Positions 1-6,196 of a stretch of 7,271 nt of DNA are shown here, piece after piece. The DNA lies in the NCBI GenBank assembly GCA_020048595.1, contig JAIFMH010000190.1, positions 1-7,271 of the forward strand, given 5' to 3'. The notes beneath the pieces are model-generated. The model was given only the letters and a program-made list of their open reading frames with translations. It searched no databases and was not told the origin of the DNA. A program made the position numbers and the translations under genes. The stretch comes from Bacteroidota bacterium (GTDB lineage Bacteria; Bacteroidota; Bacteroidia; Bacteroidales; UBA4417). Every line of letters begins with the position of its first letter. The first letter of the stretch is position 1.

Positions 1-1212
1 GGCGAACGTATGGAGAAAGCTACAAGCGGCGATCTGCCTAACTTCCAGCGGACTTTCCTTCGCTATACCGCCGACAAGAATATAGTAGAAATACTTGATC
101 GTCATGGTAATTACCTGGACACCGTTCTGGATTGGGAATATGACGAAAACAACAAGACATTCTACCTGTGTTCGTCTTACAAATTGATGGACAAAATTGA
201 TGTTGAAGAAGTTGTGAATAAGGTGTTTGTTGGGAAAAAAGTTAAAGAAGGCGATAAAAAGTACCGCATCGAACAGGTAAAATTTGATGTAATTAAAAAC
301 CGTTTCCGTTACGAAGCCGTTTCTGTTGATTCAGAAGATGACAAAATTGAACGTGTGCTCGATCGCAAATTATTCCATTCGTTGTTTAATGCGCTGGCTT
401 CAACTCCAGCGGGTAATCCATTTATTGCCGAAGAAGGTGAAGAAAAAAGTCGCCGTTACCTGGTTGAACTGCTTAAAGGCGGTGCCGATGGTAAAGGGAA
501 AGGGCGGCATATTCAAACCGGTATTCTGAGTACTGATCTGGGTAAAAAAGGCAAGGAAATTGCAGGTCCGCAAAAAGCGGCAGAGGATCTGAAGCGCTTT
601 ATCCGCGAAGTCAGGATTCAGCGTCCACAGATAAACCGAAACAAACAACTGGTGAAAGAACTCATTATTGAAAAATACGGACGTTTGTTCAAACACCACA
701 AACACAGCCTCGAAGTGTGGAGGTACAATTACTACCTTTTCCAGTTGGAGCAAATGCGGAAAGCGCGTTTTGTACGCATCGATAATCCAAAATCGGAGGT
801 AAAGGTAAACCTCAAAGGGTACGAGCCATTACCTGTTTCACATGACTTCAGTCCGTTGCTTGTAACTCCGAATACCAATGTTGAAATAAACGGGTATAGC
901 GAAACTTACGGGCAGCTGATGCATATCCCGCATACGCATGATTTTGCAGAAGAACTCTACAATGCTTGCAGCGATGTTTATGTAGCTTCCGGATATAATG
1001 AGGATACCATAATCAACAACATGGTTGTACAGTTATTGCTGGCCTATGGATATATTGATGTTGAGGATCTGTCGCGCGGAAAAATCACAGAGAAGGCAAA
1101 CCGCGAAACCATTGCCTCGGCACGGTATGCAGCAACCCGTAAATATCATGAAGTGCTTAAAGCTGAAAAAGAAAGTTTAAAGCTCAAATCACAAAAAGGG
1201 AAGGCGAAATAG
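1..1212 (+). CDS. Unrecognised charged protein, probably 5'-truncated by the window edge
   Basis: The frame is open from the first base to a TAG at 1210-1212. The first Met in the window is at 10, but the reading frame continues upstream of it (Gly-Glu-Arg) and the nine bases before it are not the AT-rich leader expected in this phylum, so the true start is probably outside the window. About 400 residues are visible. I do not recognise the family. The protein is rich in Lys, Arg, Glu and Asp, has no signal peptide or membrane segment in the visible part, and looks cytoplasmic. Landmarks counted from the Met at 10 include a Gly/Lys-rich stretch near residues 155-185, a basic segment near 190-255 (RFIREVRIQRP, FKHHKHSLEVWRYNYY), an aromatic/His-rich segment IPHTHDF near 310, and a basic Lys-rich tail. 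Codon use and base composition resemble argR more than the AT-rich genes downstream, so it looks resident. It is followed by its own terminator. High confidence that it is coding; none about function. Confidence 0.8.
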   Translation, partial: GERMEKATSGDLPNFQRTFLRYTADKNIVEILDRHGNYLDTVLDWEYDENNKTFYLCSSYKLMDKIDVEEVVNKVFVGKKVKEGDKKYRIEQVKFDVIKNRFRYEAVSVDSEDDKIERVLDRKLFHSLFNALASTPAGNPFIAEEGEEKSRRYLVELLKGGADGKGKGRHIQTGILSTDLGKKGKEIAGPQKAAEDLKRFIREVRIQRPQINRNKQLVKELIIEKYGRLFKHHKHSLEVWRYNYYLFQLEQMRKARFVRIDNPKSEVKVNLKGYEPLPVSHDFSPLLVTPNTNVEINGYSETYGQLMHIPHTHDFAEELYNACSDVYVASGYNEDTIINNMVVQLLLAYGYIDVEDLSRGKITEKANRETIASARYAATRKYHEVLKAEKESLKLKSQKGKAK

Positions 1213-1234
1213 TTAACTTTTTTCTATACAACAG

Positions 1235-1276
1235 GAAACCTCTCTGTAATACTTTTTCAGAGAGGTTTCTGCTTTT
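1235..1276 (+). terminator. Intrinsic terminator after the first gene
   Basis: A perfect 12-bp stem has arms GAAACCTCTCTG (1235-1246) and CAGAGAGGTTTC (1258-1269), an 11-nt loop, and a following T-rich run (tgcttttc). It begins 22 nt after the stop codon. This is the strongest terminator-like structure in the window, and it separates the first gene from the long leader that follows. Confidence 0.85.
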
Positions 1277-1359
1277 CGTACAATGATGTGTCTTCATTTC
1301 TAGTAAGTTATGTAAATATTTATGTATTATTATCTTGGTTAAAAGAACAAAATCTAAAA

Positions 1360-1394
1360 TATTTTTAACTAAAAATCATGGTTAGTTAAAAATA
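1360..1394. repeat. Perfect 13-bp inverted repeat, operator-like
   Basis: The arms are TATTTTTAACTAA (1360-1372) and TTAGTTAAAAATA (1382-1394), exact reverse complements separated by 9 nt. There is no T-tract after it and it lies about 150 nt past the preceding gene, so it is not an ordinary terminator. It ends 6 nt before the TATCTTTG element at 1401 and so covers the place where a -33 element and RNA polymerase contacts would lie. A dimeric repressor or activator site is the simplest reading; the TTAACTAA/TTAGTTAA half-sites are not ones I can assign to a named regulator. Confidence 0.6.
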
Positions 1395-1400
1395 AATCAT

Positions 1401-1408
1401 TATCTTTG
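1401..1408 (+). promoter_or_regulatory. Candidate -7 promoter element TATCTTTG
   Basis: It matches the Bacteroidota primary sigma -7 consensus TAnnTTTG exactly. No clear TTTG/TTG is seen at -33, where the 13-bp inverted repeat lies instead, so the promoter would need help or be controlled by a factor bound there. It would give a leader of about 330 nt for the gene starting at 1749. An exact match to this short consensus can arise by chance in AT-rich DNA. Confidence 0.35.
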
Positions 1409-1429
1409 ATATGTATATTGTGAAAAATG

Positions 1430-1451
1430 TTTCTGATTCATTCATCAGAAA
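1430..1451 (+). other. 8-bp perfect hairpin in the leader
   Basis: TTTCTGAT (1430-1437) and ATCAGAAA (1444-1451) are exact reverse complements around a 6-nt loop. If transcription starts just after the TATCTTTG element, this hairpin would sit near the 5' end of the leader RNA, where it could stabilise the transcript. No U-tract follows, so termination is unlikely. Confidence 0.4.
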
Positions 1452-1650
1452 AATGGCTTAAAATTACGAATCGGCTGTTAGCAGTCAATTGAACAATCTA
1501 ACTTGTTTTAACGTTTTTTTAGTCAATGGTTTTATGATACAAAATCCACACATCTATCGAAAATTCAACATAAACGAACATAATCTGTTCTTTATGGATG
1601 AAGTGAGTTGATAGTATGCTCGAATGCTTTTACAGCAAGTCAGATACAAA

Positions 1651-1658
1651 TAAATTTG
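1651..1658 (+). promoter_or_regulatory. Candidate proximal -7 element TAAATTTG for the first beta-helix gene
   Basis: An exact TAnnTTTG match 90 nt upstream of the chosen start at 1749, which would give a leader of roughly 85 nt. No good TTTG is present at the -33 distance (the region reads GCTTTTAC). Its position is better than that of the element at 1401, but the missing -33 keeps confidence moderate. Confidence 0.4.
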
Positions 1659-1748
1659 GTAATTTAGAGAAACGGATTAAATAAAAATTAATTCAAGCAA
1701 TTCATGAATGATTCCATCTTGGCAATATTAAAAAGAAAAAATAGGAAG

Positions 1749-3824
1749 ATGAAAAAATTAGTTTTGCTGTTGTTTATTGCAATTAATTCATTTCAAGTAG
1801 TAGTTGGACAAATAATTCTAACCATCGAAGGTACTGTTGTAAATAATACCGAGACCGGTTCCTGGGTTGGCGAAAATATACCCAGGATTGAGCCTACTGT
1901 TTTTACTTACAGGAATAATTCAATAACATGTTTAAATACTCAGGGTTATATATTACAAGCCGGGGATGAAATACCTCTCCCAACAAATAACAACCTTGAT
2001 AATGAAATCATTACCGGAAATAGATTTAATTGGAACGGGATTAATTCTGAATCTGTAATTACTCATGGATTATTCGCTGGATATAATATTAATTCAATCA
2101 TAAAATATAATTATCTGGATAAGGTTCCCTATGGTATATTATTCAAATCAGGTACTGACGAAGGTCAGAATATGACCTTTACATCTGGTGGTTGTGCGTA
2201 TAACATTTGCAGAAATTCAAAGCTTGGCGTAAGAATGAAGGGTATAAATGGCGTCAAAGTGTATAACAATACATTTTATAACGGAGATGGTAGTGGGTGG
2301 TATTTTATTTTAATAACATCAAACTCCGACAGGCCGGTTCAATCACCTTCTACCGCTTCGAAAATATTTAATAATATATTTTATGCTGCCACTCAATTTC
2401 CAATGATCCAAATAGAATCCGGATGTTTGGAAGGTTTTGAATGCGATAATAATGTTTACTGGTGTGCTGGGGGCGAACCTATGTTCATGATCGACGGTAT
2501 AATAACAACATGGAATGAATGGAGGGCTTTAGGATATGATACTCATTCAGTTATAGCAAATCCCAATTTCATAAATACAACTGACTTAGTGCCGTCAAGC
2601 AGATTGGATTATGGCAAGAATCTTGGAATTGAATGGCAATCCGGATTATCAACCACAGCTGCCTGGATCGCCGGTTTAACTCCGGCAACTACTGATCAAA
2701 ACGGAACATGGCAAGTAGGTGCGAGAGTAAGTGAATCGCTGGATATTCCTGTTTCTTCCATAACTGTTACCGGAGCTTCCGGAGCAACCACCATTACCTC
2801 GGATAACGGAACACTGCAGCTAACCGCATCCGTATTACCTGCCAATGCTACCAACAAAACAGTTACGTGGTCGGTAGTAAATGAAACCGGGCAGGCAACT
2901 ATTAATTCAACGGGACTGATAACTGCTGTGGATAACGGCACAGTTACTGCGCGGGCAACGTCAACCGACGGCTCAGGAATATCCGGAACACTAGTAATAA
3001 CGATTACCAACCAGGTAACTCCTGTTTCTTCAATAACTGTTACTCCGGAAGGCGGTTCACCCATCATTAATACCGATGATGGTATTCTGCAATTAAATGC
3101 ATCTGTGTTTCCAGTACATGCAGCCAACCACACAGTTACATGGTCAATCCTTAATGGTACAGGGGAGGCAAGTATAAGTTCCACAGGTCTTGTTACAGCC
3201 ATTTCTGATGGATCAGTAACTGCCACAGCTACATCGAATGATGGATCAGATGTATCAGGATCTTTGGAAATTGTAATTTACAACCAAATCACTTTTGTTT
3301 CATCTATATCTGTTGCTGGATTTGATAATTTGAACAGTATAACAATTGATAAAGGAACGCTTCAACTATACGCTTCTGTTTCTCCTGTTAATGCAACTGA
3401 TCAGACTGTTTCATGGTCAATTAATAATGTTACCGGACGGGCTGAAATAAGTAATTCAGGTTTGGTAACTGCTTCCGGGAATGGATTCGTAATTGCCAGG
3501 GCGACTGCTAATGATGGATCAGAAATATTTGATACTCTGACAATAGCTATTTCCAATCAGTTACATACCAGTGTGAATGAGAATACAAAGAATAATAAAG
3601 CAACAGCAATTGTTATGAATGGCACTGAATTAAGGCTTATGTCAACTGAGGACTTTGTTGGAGGAAAAGCAGTTTTATACTCTATTCAAGGTATTGCAAT
3701 AAAAACCAAAACGGTGGAAAGTAGCATCGTTTTGTTTGATGTTTCAAGCCTACCCTCCGGATTCTACATTGCTTTATTATCGAAAGGTCAAAATTCAAGG
3801 ATTATTAAGGTGCTTAACCCTTAA
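1749..3824 (+). CDS. Secreted beta-helix protein with three Ig-like (Big_2) domains and T9SS sorting domain
   Basis: 691 residues from the Met at 1749. An in-frame ATG at 1704 would add 15 residues before MKKLVLLL; the later start is chosen because it gives a normal signal peptide and aligns with the start of the paralog at 4433. Order of parts: signal peptide (1 to about 20), then a domain to about 325 with beta-helix features such as NNTFYNGDGSGW, FNNIFY and NNVYWC. Next is a GC-x5-EC-x6-C cysteine set (226, 232, 239) and the motif WNEWRALGYDTHSVIANPNF near 255-274. Three Big_2-like modules follow at 334-422, 425-513 and 516-604. The C-terminal ~75 residues (AVLYSIQG, FDVSSLPSGFYIALL, RIIKVLN) match the type A Por/T9SS sorting domain. 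I infer Sec export and T9SS surface attachment or release. The helix domain could bind or cleave polysaccharide, but no catalytic residues were identified. Confidence 0.9.
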   Translation: MKKLVLLLFIAINSFQVVVGQIILTIEGTVVNNTETGSWVGENIPRIEPTVFTYRNNSITCLNTQGYILQAGDEIPLPTNNNLDNEIITGNRFNWNGINSESVITHGLFAGYNINSIIKYNYLDKVPYGILFKSGTDEGQNMTFTSGGCAYNICRNSKLGVRMKGINGVKVYNNTFYNGDGSGWYFILITSNSDRPVQSPSTASKIFNNIFYAATQFPMIQIESGCLEGFECDNNVYWCAGGEPMFMIDGIITTWNEWRALGYDTHSVIANPNFINTTDLVPSSRLDYGKNLGIEWQSGLSTTAAWIAGLTPATTDQNGTWQVGARVSESLDIPVSSITVTGASGATTITSDNGTLQLTASVLPANATNKTVTWSVVNETGQATINSTGLITAVDNGTVTARATSTDGSGISGTLVITITNQVTPVSSITVTPEGGSPIINTDDGILQLNASVFPVHAANHTVTWSILNGTGEASISSTGLVTAISDGSVTATATSNDGSDVSGSLEIVIYNQITFVSSISVAGFDNLNSITIDKGTLQLYASVSPVNATDQTVSWSINNVTGRAEISNSGLVTASGNGFVIARATANDGSEIFDTLTIAISNQLHTSVNENTKNNKATAIVMNGTELRLMSTEDFVGGKAVLYSIQGIAIKTKTVESSIVLFDVSSLPSGFYIALLSKGQNSRIIKVLNP
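2748..3560 (+). repeat. Three in-frame Ig-like (Big_2-type) modules at an exact 273-bp period
   Basis: The modules lie at 2748-3014, 3021-3287 and 3294-3560, each 89 codons, with starts 273 nt (91 codons) apart. Each follows the pattern VSSI-x-V, GxLQLxASVxPxxAxxxTVxWS, G-x-A-x-IxxxGLVTA, VxAxAT-x-DGS and closes with Asn-Gln. This is typical of bacterial Ig-like group 2 domains, which act as spacers or carbohydrate-binding stalks on surface proteins. The first module is visibly richer in G and C than the third, and the modules are far more diverged in DNA than in protein pattern, so the duplication is not recent. Confidence 0.85.
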
Positions 3825-4058
3825 TTATTCGGACTACGCTTAAAAAACTTCTGTATCTTATAAATTTTCGTGCCAGTATAGCTTTATCAGTAAGGCTACT
3901 TAATTTAGTACTAAAATTTCTTTGTCAAATGGGGGATTTGATTGAACAAAATAAATTTGATGGTAAATCGTTATTGAGAGTATGTGAAACTAACAATTAG
4001 TGTAAGGTAATAAGCTGACTGATAGTTCATAATCTCTGAGCTGTTTATTTTCGGAGAT

Positions 4059-4100
4059 AATGTTCAAATAACCATGATTTATCAGGATTGTTTGAACATT
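4059..4100. repeat. Long imperfect hairpin of unknown role
   Basis: The outer arms AATGTTCAAA (4059-4068) and TTTGAACATT (4091-4100) are perfect 10-bp complements. Pairing continues inward with a wobble, AACC against GGaTT with a bulge, and TGA against TCA around a 4-nt loop, so nearly the whole 42 nt can fold. No T-run follows, and it lies about 235 nt past the upstream stop, which argues against a standard terminator. It could be an operator, an RNA stability element or a relic of a small repeat element. Confidence 0.5.
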
Positions 4101-4305
4101 CCGTGGCTTGTAATAGTTTATGATGGCATAGCAAGCAAACTTCTTTCAAAATCCTGCATTTTATAACAGTAAATGAACTCACTTAATGATTTCATTGCCA
4201 TCGGAGATGACTAAAGATTGCATTGTTTTGAATTGTTCAGAGTCAAAAAATGTATTAGACTGAGTTTTTTAATCATTATTATTAACACATGATGAAAGTG
4301 ATCTT

Positions 4306-4378
4306 ATGTGATTCCATCATAAAAAAAACAATCACATGAAATAGCCATGATTGGAATAAATCATCAACCGAAGATGAT
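4306..4378 (+). other. Cluster of overlapping small inverted repeats in the leader of the second paralog
   Basis: Three dyads follow each other: ATGTGATT (4306-4313) with AATCACAT (4330-4337), ATGATT (4347-4352) with AATCAT (4359-4364), and ATCATC (4360-4365) with GATGAT (4373-4378). The second and third share the bases 4360-4364, so they cannot form at the same time. They end 54 nt before the start codon. The stems are short and AT-rich, so a functional switch is only a possibility. Confidence 0.3.
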
Positions 4379-4432
4379 ATTATGATTAATCTGGCGTATT
4401 CCATCTGACCCGTAAAAAATAAATAATAACAG

Positions 4433-5959
4433 ATGAAAAAAATTGTATTGTTAGTGTTTCTTGCCATTAGTTCCTGTTATTTATTTAGCCAGGTAACTCT
4501 TAAAAGAGAAGGTGTGGTTATAAACAGTACAGAAACCGGAATCTGGGATGGAGACAATATTCCAAGGACTCAACCAACTATACTGACCTATCGGAATAAT
4601 TCCGTCACCTCTGTTAATACACAAGGTTATTTGCTCCAGTCAGGAGACGAATCGCCCCTCCCCATAAACAACAATCTTGATGGACAGGTTGTAACAGGTA
4701 ACAAATTTGTATGGAATGGGGTAAATTCCGAAACAGTTATTACACATGGTTTATTCGTCGGTTATAATATTAACTCAACAGTAAAATACAATTACATCGA
4801 TAAAGCACCTTATGCAATAATCTTTAAGTCGGGTACGGATGATGGAAAAAATATGACGTTCACTTCAGGTGGTTGTGCATATAATATCTGTAAAAATGGA
4901 AAGTTTGCTGTCAGGCTGAAAGGTATAAACGGAGTAAAAATTTATAACAATACATTTTATAATGCAGATGGCAGTGGGTGGTATTTTCTTCTGATCACTT
5001 CAAACTCTGACAGGCCGGTTAAAGCTCCGTCAACAGGTGCAAAAGTATTTAATAATATCTTCTATTCAACTACCCGTTTCCCAATGATTAGAATTGAATC
5101 CGGTTGTTTTGCCGGCTTCGAATGCGACTACAATGTGTATTATTGCACTCAAGGCGAACCTACATTCATGATTGACGGTAAGTCAACTTCGTGGTCGGAA
5201 TGGAGGGCTCTAGGTTATGATACTCATTCTGTTATAATTAATCCAAACTTCAATAATGCCAATGACCTGGTACCCGCAAACCGACTGGATTATGGGAAAA
5301 ACCTGGGCACCGAATGGCAAGCCGGATTGTCGGCAACAGCTACCTGGAATGCCGGTTATTCTCCGTCAATAACAAATCAAAATGGAACATGGCAGGTTGG
5401 TGCAAGGGTAAAGCCACTAATTCATGTAACTACAATCAGTCTTACCGGATCAGGTGGTGCAACCTCTATAACTGCTGATAACGGAACACTTCAACTTAAT
5501 GCAGCAGTGTTGCCCGCTAATGCGTCAAATCATTCTGTTACCTGGTCAATTGCAAATGGAACAGGACAAGCTAAGATCAGCACAACCGGCCTTGTTACTG
5601 CGGTTGAAAATGGAACTGTAACAGCTTTAGCTACGGCCAATGATGGATCAGGAGTTTTTGGTATGCTGGTTATAACCATTTCAAACCAGGTTACACTTCC
5701 TGTCGGAGTTGATGAGCATAAAAAAAAAGTTGAAACTCATTGGAGAATTATACCCGGATCAGCATTAATAATTGAGTCAGACCCTAAATTTAATTTTGGT
5801 AACGCAGTTTTGTATACCATTCAGGGAATGTTGGTAGCAAATAAAATTATAGAAAATGACAATGTAGATTTTAATATTTCAAAACTTCCATCCGGAATTT
5901 ATATTGTTGTTTTATCAAAAGGTGTGGATTCAAATATCGTTAAAGTACTTCTTTATTAA
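4433..5959 (+). CDS. Secreted beta-helix protein with one Ig-like (Big_2) domain and T9SS sorting domain; paralog of the preceding gene
   Basis: 508 residues. The start gives MKKIVLLVFLAISS, a typical Sec signal peptide probably cleaved before Gln20 or Val21. Residues 21 to about 322 align without major gaps to the preceding protein, at roughly 70% identity by eye. The alignment keeps NNTFYNADGSGW, the GC-x5-EC-x6-C cysteine set, FMIDGKSTSWSEWRALGYDTHSVI and the LDYGKNLG segment. A single Big_2-like module spans 331-419 (nt 5423-5689), the same 89-codon length as those of the paralog. The last ~75 residues (AVLYTIQGM, FNISKLPSGIYIVVLSKG, NIVKVLL) form a T9SS type A sorting domain, which is more diverged between the two proteins than the helix domain. 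The predicted fate is surface display or release through T9SS. Ligand or enzymatic activity is unknown; lyase-like or adhesin-like roles are both possible for this fold. Confidence 0.9.
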   Translation: MKKIVLLVFLAISSCYLFSQVTLKREGVVINSTETGIWDGDNIPRTQPTILTYRNNSVTSVNTQGYLLQSGDESPLPINNNLDGQVVTGNKFVWNGVNSETVITHGLFVGYNINSTVKYNYIDKAPYAIIFKSGTDDGKNMTFTSGGCAYNICKNGKFAVRLKGINGVKIYNNTFYNADGSGWYFLLITSNSDRPVKAPSTGAKVFNNIFYSTTRFPMIRIESGCFAGFECDYNVYYCTQGEPTFMIDGKSTSWSEWRALGYDTHSVIINPNFNNANDLVPANRLDYGKNLGTEWQAGLSATATWNAGYSPSITNQNGTWQVGARVKPLIHVTTISLTGSGGATSITADNGTLQLNAAVLPANASNHSVTWSIANGTGQAKISTTGLVTAVENGTVTALATANDGSGVFGMLVITISNQVTLPVGVDEHKKKVETHWRIIPGSALIIESDPKFNFGNAVLYTIQGMLVANKIIENDNVDFNISKLPSGIYIVVLSKGVDSNIVKVLLY

Positions 5960-5983
5960 ATAAGTATCTATTTAACTATTTCG

Positions 5984-6009
5984 GAAAGTATTATTAGAAA
6001 GTATTATTA
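5984..6009. repeat. Tandem duplication of a 13-bp unit
   Basis: GAAAGTATTATTA occurs twice head to tail (5984-5996 and 5997-6009), 24 nt after the stop of the second paralog. It lies outside any gene. Exact identity of the copies suggests a recent slippage duplication; no function is implied. Confidence 0.8.
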
Positions 6010-6064
6010 GATTGTTTTAAAATAGATCAACAATTTAGTTGCGTATGAATTATGCTTTATGCTA

Positions 6065-6092
6065 GCAGGATTGTCTGATACATTCTGCATTT
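6065..6092 (+). terminator. Weak candidate terminator after the second paralog
   Basis: GCAGGATTGT (6065-6074) can pair with ACATTCTGC (6080-6088) around a 5-nt loop, with one bulge and one wobble. The following bases (atttaaa) give only a short T-run. It is about 105 nt past the stop at 5959. It is the best candidate end for the upstream transcript before argR, but it is weak. Confidence 0.3.
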
Positions 6093-6146
6093 AAATCCAA
6101 TACCAGATTCAAAATATTTTTTTAAGAAATATTTGCTTTCAAGCTA

Positions 6147-6173
6147 TTTGCATCTAATAAATGTATAAATTTG
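6147..6173 (+). promoter_or_regulatory. Candidate argR promoter (TTTG ... TAAATTTG)
   Basis: An exact TAnnTTTG -7 element, TAAATTTG (6166-6173), lies 22 nt before the argR start. A TTTG at 6147-6150 could act as the -33 element, although the 15-nt spacer is a little short for this phylum. The -7 element lies inside the first ARG-box-like palindrome, so ArgR binding would block polymerase directly. Transcription starting about 7 nt further on would leave a very short leader. Confidence 0.55.
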
Positions 6174-6175
6174 CA
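6162..6175. promoter_or_regulatory. ARG box 1 (putative ArgR operator half)
   Basis: TGTATAAATTTGCA fits the 5-4-5 layout of the ARG box (TGAAT-N4-ATTCA in Escherichia coli) with conserved outer TG and CA. It matches box 2 at 11 of 14 positions and lies exactly 21 bp from it. It contains the whole candidate -7 element of argR. Confidence 0.65.
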
Positions 6176-6182
6176 ACTTCAA

Positions 6183-6196
6183 TGCATAAATATACA
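6183..6196. promoter_or_regulatory. ARG box 2 (putative ArgR operator half)
   Basis: TGCATAAATATACA has the same 5-4-5 imperfect palindrome as box 1 and ends on the A of the argR start codon. The start-to-start distance of 21 bp puts both boxes on one face of the helix, as in the paired boxes bound by ArgR hexamers in other bacteria. Binding here would also cover the ribosome entry region of the gene. Confidence 0.65.

Larger units (their letters stand above)
1280..1748 (+). other. Long AT-rich leader upstream of the first beta-helix gene
   Basis: About 470 nt without a credible gene. The only ATG-initiated frames are very short, for example 21 codons from 1428. It contains a 13-bp inverted repeat (1360-1394), a TATCTTTG element (1401-1408), an 8-bp hairpin (1430-1451), a small GAACA-N5-TGTTC dyad (1576-1590) and a TAAATTTG element (1651-1658). 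The density of dyads suggests a regulatory region, but no known riboswitch or operator was recognised. Confidence 0.5.
3825..4432. other. Non-coding interval between the two paralogs
   Basis: 608 nt with no credible gene. A minus-strand frame overlapping the end of this interval (4282-4467) has no family resemblance and runs into the start of the next gene, so it is not called. The interval holds a 42-nt hairpin (4059-4100), a cluster of small dyads (4306-4378) and a TAAATTTG word (3952-3959) about 475 nt before the next start. No good terminator was found for the upstream gene, and no well-placed TAnnTTTG promoter within 300 nt of 4433. Confidence 0.5.

Noticed and set aside
1704..1748. Upstream in-frame ATG that would extend the first beta-helix protein by 15 residues
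   Set aside because: The extension would put a Lys/Arg-rich segment before an ordinary Sec signal peptide, and the paralog starts at the equivalent of the Met at 1749.
2696..3226. Minus-strand open frame across the Ig-like modules
   Set aside because: It is antisense to well-supported repeated domains; its openness follows from the codon pattern of the Thr/Val/Ser-rich modules.
4106..4136. GCTTG ... CAAGC as a terminator for the first paralog
   Set aside because: The stem is only 5 bp with a loop over 20 nt, and no T-run follows.
4282..4467. 61-residue minus-strand frame in the leader of the second paralog
   Set aside because: It overlaps the start and signal peptide codons of a well-supported gene, has no family resemblance, and its hydrophobic appearance comes from AT-rich DNA.
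4433..4480. Ile-Ser-Ser-Cys at residues 12-15 of the second paralog as a lipoprotein lipobox
   Set aside because: It fits a loose lipobox pattern, but the hydrophobic stretch before the Cys is too short, the paralog has Asn-Ser-Phe there instead of a Cys, and the protein has a T9SS sorting tail with a normal cleavage site further on.
5984..6009. 13-bp tandem copies as target-site duplications or a CRISPR-like array
   Set aside because: The copies are directly adjacent with nothing between them and there are only two, so simple slippage is sufficient.
6141..6155. Third ARG box upstream of box 1 (TATTTGCAT)
   Set aside because: Only a half-site resembles the motif and its spacing is 23 rather than 21 bp; no full palindrome is present.
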